A stretch of DNA of 10,168 nt from the NCBI GenBank assembly GCA_024280815.1, contig JAJRPL010000058.1, positions 1 to 10,168 on the forward strand. Direction: 5' to 3'. The translations under genes were made by a program, and so were the position numbers. Origin of the DNA: Bacteroidota bacterium (GTDB taxonomy: Bacteria; Bacteroidota; Bacteroidia; Flavobacteriales; Flavobacteriaceae). Under the pieces are notes generated by a model, which was given only the letters and a program-made list of their open reading frames with translations, had not been told where the DNA came from and ran no database searches. Shown one piece after another: positions 1 through 5,802 of this stretch. How positions within the stretch are numbered: position 1 is the stretch's first letter; every line of letters begins with the position of its first letter.

Positions 1-1
1 C

Positions 2-793
2 TATCCAAAAGATAATATAGACATCTATAATGAACAATTAGATTATCATGATGATCTAATCGTTACTGCAGAGCCATTTTTTTTATGGGTAATAGAGGGT
101 GATGATATTTTAAAAGAAAAGTTACCATTTAACAAAACAGATCTTGATGTGAAAATCATTAAAAATATGCAACCTTTTCGGACAAGAAAAGTACGAATAT
201 TAAATGGTGCACATACAGCAATGGTTCCTTTTTCAATTTTATACGGTAATATGACAGTTAAAGAAACCATTGAAAATGATTTTACTGGACAATTTGTTAA
301 AAAAGCTGTTTATGATGAAATTATTAAAACTTTGGACCTTAGTGAAACCGAGCTAAAAAACTTTGCTAATGAGGTTTTTGATAGATTCAGAAACCCTTTC
401 GTTGTACATAAACTGTCAAGTATTGCATTAAATTCCATTTCTAAATTTAAGGTGAGAGTTCTGCCAAGTTTACTAAAATATATAGAATTAAAAAAAACAA
501 TACCAATTCATTTAACTTTTGCTTTTGCCTGCTTGATACAGTTTTACAAAGGTGAATGGCATGGAGATAAATTGCCTGTACTAGATGATAAAAAAATATT
601 AGATACTTTTACAGAAATATGGTCTTTAAAAGAGATTAAAAAAATAACAACTAGTGTTTTAGGAAATGAGGAATTCTGGGAACAAGATCTTAATCTAATT
701 ACTAATTTACCTCATGCAATTTCCTTAGCCTTAACGGAAATTGAAAAAAATGGTATCAAAAAAGGATTTATTAATTTTAAAAATAATATCTAA
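2..793 (+). CDS. uxaB: Tagaturonate reductase (altronate oxidoreductase), 3' part
   Basis: UxaB reduces D-tagaturonate to D-altronate with NADH in the cytoplasm, a step of galacturonate catabolism. The gene is cut by the left window edge: the frame is open from base 2, leaving 263 residues of a family usually near 480, so the Rossmann half is outside. The visible part starts inside the family and contains EPFFLWVIEG followed by KVRILNGAHTAM, a hallmark of the polyol-specific long-chain dehydrogenase family. Its Lys (188-190), Asn (203-205) and His (212-214) have the K-x4-N-x2-H spacing of the catalytic triad known from mannitol dehydrogenase. The rest is the helical C-terminal domain. A GTG at 149 is only an internal codon, because homology extends upstream of it. 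uxaA follows after 6 bases, which supports the assignment over mannitol or fructuronate (UxuB) dehydrogenase. Confidence is high for family and good for substrate. Confidence 0.9.
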   Translation, partial: YPKDNIDIYNEQLDYHDDLIVTAEPFFLWVIEGDDILKEKLPFNKTDLDVKIIKNMQPFRTRKVRILNGAHTAMVPFSILYGNMTVKETIENDFTGQFVKKAVYDEIIKTLDLSETELKNFANEVFDRFRNPFVVHKLSSIALNSISKFKVRVLPSLLKYIELKKTIPIHLTFAFACLIQFYKGEWHGDKLPVLDDKKILDTFTEIWSLKEIKKITTSVLGNEEFWEQDLNLITNLPHAISLALTEIEKNGIKKGFINFKNNI

Positions 794-799
794 AATTAC

Positions 800-2416
800 A
801 TGCAAACTAGAATAGTAAAAATTCATCCTTCTGATAATGTAGTTGTTGCTCTGCTAGATATTGAAGCTGGAGAAACAATATCTGTAGACAATACCTATGT
901 TGAGCTAATAGATAAAGTTAAAGCGAAACATAAATTTGCTATACAAACTATTGCTGAAGGAGAAAAGGTAATTATGTATGGTGTTTTAGTAGGAAAAGCC
1001 ACAAAATTAATAAAAAAAGGAGAGCCTCTTACAACAGTTAATGTAAAACATAAAAGTGCAGAAATAAGTAAAAGAAAACCAAATCTTATATGGGATACAC
1101 CACATATTGGAAAGTGGAAAAGCAAAACATTTTTAGGTTACCATAGGGGAGATGGACAAGTGGGTACAGATAATGTTTGGTTATTTTTCCCACTTGTGTT
1201 TTGTGAGAATAGAAATATAGAAATACTGAAAGATGTTTTTGAAAAAGAATTGTTAAAACAGCACACAGGTAAACATCAATTACTACTAAGGTCTTTGGTT
1301 CAAAATAAATCTAGTATCCTCAAAGACTTAACAGAACAAGACAAAGATGCCGTATTTGATAATATAAAGGTCAAGTTTATAACGCATGAAGGAGGCTGTG
1401 GGGCAATTAGACAAGATGCAGATTCATTAGCTAAACTTTTGGCAGGATATGTAAACAATCCGAATGTAGCAGGTGCTACTGTATTGAGTTTAGGTTGTCA
1501 AAATTTACAAATTAAAATTTTTAATGATGCATTAAAAAAAATTAATCCTAATTTAAAAAAACCTGTTCTCATTTATGAACAACAACAAATGGAAACTATT
1601 GATCAAATGTTAGAAATGGTTATTAAAGACTCTTACAAAGAGATTAAAAAAGCCAATACTATCCAAAGAAAGCCAGCTCCAATTTCTCAATTAAAAATAG
1701 GGTTAGAATGTGGAGGATCTGATGGTTTTTCAGGAATTTCTGCAAACCCAGTTTTAGGTCAAGTTTCAGACATGGTAATAGCTTTAGGTGGTACAGCAGT
1801 ACTTTCTGAATTTCCTGAACTTTGCGGTGTAGAACAAGAGTTAATAAATAGATGTATAAAAGAAAGTGATGCAGAAAAGTTTTTAAAGCTTATGCATGAT
1901 TTTGAAACTTCGGTAATCAATGCTGGGTCTAGTTTTGACATGAACCCTTCTCCTGGTAATATAAAAGATGGTTTAATAACAGACGCAATGAAATCTGCAG
2001 GTGCAGCTAAAAAAGGAGGAACATCTCCCATTACTAGTGTATTAGACTATGGTGAATATTTAACAAAACCAGGATTAAATCTACTTTGTACTCCTGGAAA
2101 TGATGTGGAAAGCACAACTGCATTGGCAGGATCTGGAGTCAACTTAATTTTATTTACTACAGGTTTAGGAACACCAACAGGTAACCCAATATTACCCGTA
2201 ATTAAAGTGGCTTCAAATTCTAAACTTACAGATACAATGAATGATATTATTGATTTTGATACAGGAAAGATAATTTCTGGAGAAAAAACAATAGAAGATC
2301 TTGGAAAAGAGCTTTTAGATTATATCATAGAAGTCGCAAGTGGAAAAAAAGAAACCAAATCAATGCTTTTAGGACAAGATGATTTTATACCATGGCGAAG
2401 AGGTGTGTCATTGTAA
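800..2416 (+). CDS. uxaA: Altronate dehydratase
   Basis: UxaA dehydrates D-altronate to 2-keto-3-deoxy-D-gluconate; known members need iron. The 538-residue protein has the two expected parts: an N-terminal SAF-type domain (about residues 1-85) and the large catalytic domain from about 110. Recognisable motifs are GYHRGDGQVGTDN (113-125), HEGGCGAIRQD (196-206), LSLGCQNLQ (229-237), LECGGSDGFSGISANP (302-317), GGTAVLSEFPE (330-340) and FDMNPSPGN (379-387). The conserved Cys residues in these motifs are candidate metal ligands. The segment between the first two motifs (about 136-194) is some 25 residues longer than I recall for E. coli UxaA, which fits the longer Bacteroidota form. The ATG at 800 lies 6 bases after uxaB, indicating translational coupling. 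Together the two enzymes form the tagaturonate-to-KDG segment; the isomerase UxaC, KDG kinase and aldolase are not in the window. Intact, with no anomalies. Confidence 0.95.
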   Translation: MQTRIVKIHPSDNVVVALLDIEAGETISVDNTYVELIDKVKAKHKFAIQTIAEGEKVIMYGVLVGKATKLIKKGEPLTTVNVKHKSAEISKRKPNLIWDTPHIGKWKSKTFLGYHRGDGQVGTDNVWLFFPLVFCENRNIEILKDVFEKELLKQHTGKHQLLLRSLVQNKSSILKDLTEQDKDAVFDNIKVKFITHEGGCGAIRQDADSLAKLLAGYVNNPNVAGATVLSLGCQNLQIKIFNDALKKINPNLKKPVLIYEQQQMETIDQMLEMVIKDSYKEIKKANTIQRKPAPISQLKIGLECGGSDGFSGISANPVLGQVSDMVIALGGTAVLSEFPELCGVEQELINRCIKESDAEKFLKLMHDFETSVINAGSSFDMNPSPGNIKDGLITDAMKSAGAAKKGGTSPITSVLDYGEYLTKPGLNLLCTPGNDVESTTALAGSGVNLILFTTGLGTPTGNPILPVIKVASNSKLTDTMNDIIDFDTGKIISGEKTIEDLGKELLDYIIEVASGKKETKSMLLGQDDFIPWRRGVSL

Positions 2417-2425
2417 ATTCAATTA

Positions 2426-2443
2426 AGCAAATTACCATTTGCT
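2426..2443 (+). repeat. Perfect hairpin just after uxaA
   Basis: AGCAAAT and ATTTGCT are perfect 7-base complementary arms around a TACC tetraloop, starting 9 bases after the uxaA stop. No U-tract follows (the next bases are mixed A-rich sequence), so it does not look like a classical intrinsic terminator. It could be an mRNA-processing or 3'-stabilising hairpin that sets different expression for uxaBA and the downstream genes, or a dyad operator. The symmetry is directly visible; function is inference. Confidence 0.4.
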
Positions 2444-2472
2444 ACAAAATAAATAATAATATCTTAAAAATT

Positions 2473-3204
2473 ATGAAAATAAATACTTCAATTAATAAAA
2501 AGGAATTGGGTTTAAAAGCAGCCCAACAAGGAGCTGATTTAATAAGAAAAGCAATAGCTAAAAATAGTAAAGCCAATATTATAGTTGCTACTGGAGCTTC
2601 TCAGTTTGAAATGCTTGAGGTTCTTGTTAAAGAAAATATTGACTGGTCTGTTGTAACCTGTTTTCATTTAGATGAATATATAGGTTTGCAAGAATCACAT
2701 CCTGCCTCTTTTAGGAAATATCTTAAAGAACGGTTTGTAGATATTGTTAATCCTTTGGCTTTTCATTATGTGAATGGTGAAGGAAATGTAAAAAAAGAAT
2801 GCTTGAGACTTCATGATTTAATTATAAAACATCCCATTGATGTCGCTTTTGTGGGCATAGGTGAAAATGCACATTTAGCTTTTAATGATCCGCCTGCAGA
2901 TTTTGAAACGACCGACTCTTACCTTGATGTAACATTAGATGAACCTTGTAGAAAGCAACAACTTGGTGAAGGCTGGTTTAAAGATTTGAATGAAGTACCA
3001 AAAAGAGCCATTAGTATGTCAATTAACAGAATCATGCAATCCAAACATATTATTTGTAGTGTGCCTGATAAAAGAAAGGCAAAAGCAGTTGAACAAGTAG
3101 TTAATGGCAACGTCTCACCAAATATACCAGCTTCCATACTACAACAACATCAATCTACTTATCTATTTTTAGACAACAATTCATCTATGTTACTCAATGT
3201 TTAA
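2473..3204 (+). CDS. Divergent NagB-family (glucosamine-6-phosphate deaminase/isomerase fold) protein
   Basis: A 243-residue cytosolic protein of the NagB/6-phosphogluconolactonase superfamily, which performs aldose-ketose isomerisation with deamination or related reactions. Visible elements are the ATGASQ loop (39-44), HLDEYIGL (65-72) with the Asp matching E. coli NagB D72, GIGENAHLAFNDP (128-140), and KAKAVEQVV (202-210) with a Lys at the phosphate-binding position. Canonical NagB has N-D-G-H in the third motif. Here it is E131-N132-A133-H134: the His is kept, the Asp equivalent to D141 is Asn, and the Glu equivalent to E148 is Asp139. The substrate may therefore differ. AgaI-like galactosamine-6-phosphate isomerases also depart from NDGH in this motif, as far as I recall. 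The start at 2473 is preferred over an in-frame ATG at 2392, which would add 27 unrelated residues and overlap uxaA. The gene overlaps the next by 8 bases, so it is translationally coupled to the transporter. Substrate unknown; an amino sugar or amino-uronate is a guess. Confidence 0.8.
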   Translation: MKINTSINKKELGLKAAQQGADLIRKAIAKNSKANIIVATGASQFEMLEVLVKENIDWSVVTCFHLDEYIGLQESHPASFRKYLKERFVDIVNPLAFHYVNGEGNVKKECLRLHDLIIKHPIDVAFVGIGENAHLAFNDPPADFETTDSYLDVTLDEPCRKQQLGEGWFKDLNEVPKRAISMSINRIMQSKHIICSVPDKRKAKAVEQVVNGNVSPNIPASILQQHQSTYLFLDNNSSMLLNV

Positions 3205-4435
3205 AAAGATAAAACAAAAACTAATTTTAGCCCTGGGTTTAATTGGACCAGGCTTATTTCTTATTGGGTATAATATTGGTACAGGTAGTGTCACCACAAT
3301 GGCAAAAGCAGGAGCCGAATATGGAATGTCATTATTTTGGGCTTTAATTCTTTCGTGTATTTTTACTTATATTTTAATGGTAGCCTATGGTCAAGTAACA
3401 TTGGTTTCTGGAAAGACAGCATTATTTAATATCAAACAAAACGTTAAATTCGGAAAGCCTTTAGCCTTATATATTTTGACAGCTCTAATTATAGGTGAAG
3501 TTTTAGCCTTGATGGGAATTATGGGTATAACTGCAGATTTATTACAAGAAGCTGCTCGTTTAATGGGTAGTGGTATTGTTATCAATACAGTTACAATTAC
3601 TATTGTTTTGATTATTGCTTTATTTGCTTTACTATATATTGGTAAATATGCATTATTTGAAAAGATGCTAACCATTATTGTCTTATTTATGGGGCTTAGT
3701 TTTATTGTTGTTTTCTTTATGGTTAAACCAGATTTAGGAGAAATAGCAAGGGGAATTATTCCTGCAATTCCAGACAAACCAGGATCTTTAGGGTTAATAG
3801 CTGCTATGGTAGGCACAACATGTTCTGCCGCTGTTTTTGTTGTAAGAAGTATCGTAGTTAGCGAAAAAGGTTGGGGTATTGAAAATTTGAAAACAGAAAA
3901 AAGAGATGCTTTTGTTTCTGCATCTATGATGTTATTATTGAGTGGATGCATTATGGCAGTTGCTGCAGGAACACTTCATGTTATGGGTAAAAGTTTAGAA
4001 AACACGCTAGATTTAATTGTGTTATTTGAGCCCATAGGAGGAAAATTAGCCGCTTTTATTCTAATATTTGGCATTACAAGTGCGGCTATCTCAACAGTAT
4101 TTCCTATCATACTTATTGCACCTTGGTTAATTAGCGATTACATGGGGAAACCAAGAAATGTTAAATCACCAATGTTTAGAATATTGGGAGGTTTAGGGTT
4201 ATTACTTAGTTTAGGTGCTCAATTTGTAGATATGAGACCACCTGCATTGATGATTTTTTCACAAGCTTTTCAGGCGTGTATTTTACCTGCTGTGACAATA
4301 CCAATTTTTATCTTGATTAATCAAGAATCTGTAATGGGAAAATATGTAGCTAGCAAAAGAATGAACATTGGTATTGGTCTTGTATTACTATTTGGTTTGA
4401 TTTCAACCTATTTTGCCATTATTGATTTCATTTAA
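3197..4435 (+). CDS. Noncanonical Nramp-family transporter, first copy
   Basis: A 412-residue inner-membrane protein with about 11 hydrophobic segments and the Nramp (LeuT-fold, SLC11-like) pattern: GPGLF in TM1, AGAEYG after it, GTTCSAA in TM6, and the C-terminal NQESVMGKY motif before the last helix. Canonical Nramp metal transporters use D-P-G-N in TM1 and M-P-H in TM6. Aligning the flanking residues places G28-T29-G30-S31 in the DPGN slot and S210-A211-A212 in the MPH slot. The Asp, Asn and Met that coordinate Mn or Fe are therefore all absent, and an automatic call of divalent metal transporter is doubtful. The helix-breaking glycines remain, so it is probably an active carrier for another substrate. 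Its ATG lies inside the last codons of the NagB-like gene (8-base overlap), and a related copy follows. Uptake of a sugar acid or amino sugar is inferred from context only. Confidence is high for the fold and low for substrate. Confidence 0.85.
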   Translation: MFKKIKQKLILALGLIGPGLFLIGYNIGTGSVTTMAKAGAEYGMSLFWALILSCIFTYILMVAYGQVTLVSGKTALFNIKQNVKFGKPLALYILTALIIGEVLALMGIMGITADLLQEAARLMGSGIVINTVTITIVLIIALFALLYIGKYALFEKMLTIIVLFMGLSFIVVFFMVKPDLGEIARGIIPAIPDKPGSLGLIAAMVGTTCSAAVFVVRSIVVSEKGWGIENLKTEKRDAFVSASMMLLLSGCIMAVAAGTLHVMGKSLENTLDLIVLFEPIGGKLAAFILIFGITSAAISTVFPIILIAPWLISDYMGKPRNVKSPMFRILGGLGLLLSLGAQFVDMRPPALMIFSQAFQACILPAVTIPIFILINQESVMGKYVASKRMNIGIGLVLLFGLISTYFAIIDFI

Positions 4436-4468
4436 AAAAAGCTAAACGAATAATAATCTAATTACACA

Positions 4469-4514
4469 GTAACCATATCGTTTTGATTAATTAGGAGTCA
4501 TTAATAACCGTTAC
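4469..4514 (+). repeat. Nested inverted repeats in the gap between the two Nramp-fold genes
   Basis: The 96-base gap holds ATTAAT (4486-4491) and ATTAAT (4500-4505), which are mutually complementary around an 8-base spacer. Outside them lie GTAAC (4469-4473) and GTTAC (4510-4514), also complementary. The arrangement could be a regulatory dyad or a weak mRNA structure controlling the second transporter. No convincing TAnnTTTG-type Bacteroidota promoter is visible here. The arms are short and AT-rich, so chance is a serious alternative. Confidence 0.2.
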
Positions 4515-4531
4515 CAAAAGAATTAAAACAA

Positions 4532-5764
4532 ATGATTAAAAGAATTAAAAATATTTTAAGCACTTTAGGACCTGGTTTTATAATGGCAGCCGTTGTTTTA
4601 GGACCTGGGAGTATAACAACTTCTACAAAAATAGGATCAACACTAGGTTATGATTTATTATGGGTAATTGTAATTGCTGCTATTTCAATGATAGTTTATT
4701 CTAATATGAGTACTCGTTTTGGAGTACTTCATAGTCAGTCCATATTAGATGTAATTGCTGAAAAGTATGGGAGATGGCTTTCTAGAATTATTGGGATAAG
4801 TTCTTTTTTAGCCGCTTTAAGTTTTCAGTTTGGCAATAATTTAGGTGTTGGTATGGGTATGGAGACAATTACAGGTATTGAGGCAAGAATTTGGCCGCTT
4901 ATTTTTACATTACTTGCAATTGTACTTATATTCTTTGCTAAAAATTTATATAAAACTTTAGAAAAATTAATGATGGTTATGGTAATATTAATGATTACCG
5001 CTTTTATTGTCAACCTCATTTTTATCAAACCAGATTTGATAGCTACAGCAAAAGGTTTTATTCCAAATCAATTCAATATGGATAACTTTAGTCAATTAGC
5101 AGCAATTGTAGGCACCACTTTTGTACTCAATTCTGCTTTATACCAATCTTATTTAGTTCAGAATAAAGGATGGAAAATTAAAGATATAAAGAGAGGAATA
5201 AGAGATACAAATTTAGGGGTTTTTCTATTGGCTTTGATGTCTGTTTTGGTAATTGTTACTGCGGCTTCTACATTAAAACCCTTAGGAATTTCTGTCAATT
5301 CAGCTGCAGATATGGCTATTCAGTTAGAAAATCTTTTAGGTAGTTATTCTAAATATATTTTTGCATTTGGGTTTATTTCTGCTGCTTTCTCATCACTTCT
5401 TGTAAATGCTGTGATTGGCGGAGGTCTCTTATCAGATGGTCTAGGAGTAGGTAAAACTATGGATGAAAAGATGCCCAAAATATTTACTGTTTTAATTCTA
5501 ATAGTAGGTCTAGTAATTGCAACCTTTGTAAGCAATGGCTTAGGAAGCCCTGTCTATTCTTTAATTATAGCTCAAGCTTCTTCTATGCTAGCCGTTCCCT
5601 TAATTGCAATTGGTTTATTGTTAATTCTCAATAGAGAAGATGTAATGGGGAAATATAAAAATACAATTTTCCAAAATAGTATAGCTATTGTAGGTCTCAT
5701 TTTAATCTGCATACTAGTTTATATTATGTATGGTAAATTAATAGGATATTTTACCCAAATGTAA
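4532..5764 (+). CDS. Noncanonical Nramp-family transporter, second copy
   Basis: A 410-residue polytopic inner-membrane protein, recognisably a paralogue of the preceding gene but well diverged. Fold markers are LGPGFIMAAV (TM1), IGSTLGYDLLW, GTTFVLNSALYQSYLVQNKGW in TM6 and after (194-214), and LNREDVMGKY (366-375). In the metal site, the DPGN slot reads G24-P25-G26-S27 and the MPH slot V198-L199-N200, so Asp, Asn and Met are missing here too. Both copies share the D-to-G and N-to-S changes in TM1, yet their TM6 residues differ. This suggests a shared loss of metal binding followed by separate substrate tuning, or two subunits of one transporter. It is the last gene of the + strand set, with a converging gene 38 bases beyond. 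Specificity is unknown; the operon suggests a uronate, altronate or an amino sugar rather than a metal. Confidence 0.85.
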   Translation: MIKRIKNILSTLGPGFIMAAVVLGPGSITTSTKIGSTLGYDLLWVIVIAAISMIVYSNMSTRFGVLHSQSILDVIAEKYGRWLSRIIGISSFLAALSFQFGNNLGVGMGMETITGIEARIWPLIFTLLAIVLIFFAKNLYKTLEKLMMVMVILMITAFIVNLIFIKPDLIATAKGFIPNQFNMDNFSQLAAIVGTTFVLNSALYQSYLVQNKGWKIKDIKRGIRDTNLGVFLLALMSVLVIVTAASTLKPLGISVNSAADMAIQLENLLGSYSKYIFAFGFISAAFSSLLVNAVIGGGLLSDGLGVGKTMDEKMPKIFTVLILIVGLVIATFVSNGLGSPVYSLIIAQASSMLAVPLIAIGLLLILNREDVMGKYKNTIFQNSIAIVGLILICILVYIMYGKLIGYFTQM

Positions 5765-5802
5765 AATAAAACTAGTGCTGTCAAAATAATTGGACAATTT
5801 GG
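5765..5802. other. Convergent intergenic junction
   Basis: Only 38 bases separate the stops of the + strand operon and the - strand Asp-box pair. I see a short dyad, AATTG-GA-CAATT (5788-5799), but no GC-rich stem with a T-tract on either side. No confident terminator can be called, so transcription of the two units may overlap at their 3' ends. Confidence 0.4.

Noticed and set aside
895..2031. Short - strand open frames (76 and 90 residues) antisense to uxaA
   Set aside because: They lie entirely opposite a strongly conserved enzyme, have no start context and no recognisable domain.
2392..2472. N-terminal extension of the NagB-like gene from an ATG at 2392
   Set aside because: It would overlap the end of uxaA by 25 bases, and the 27 added residues have no NagB-like character; the ATG at 2473 starts right before the recognisable domain.
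3391..3951. 186-residue open frame on the - strand, antisense to the first Nramp-fold gene
   Set aside because: Its I/K/P/T-rich composition is what the reverse complement of hydrophobic codons gives; the opposite strand encodes a clear membrane protein and no family motif is visible here.
3197..5764. Annotating the two membrane proteins as MntH manganese/iron transporters
   Set aside because: The Asp, Asn and Met that bind the metal are absent at the aligned positions in both proteins, and no metal-related gene is nearby.
5771..5799. Possible insertion-sequence terminal inverted repeat remnant (TGTC...GGACA) at the convergent junction
   Set aside because: The look is suggestive of some IS ends, but there is no transposase, no second end and no target-site duplication in the window, and both flanking genes are intact.
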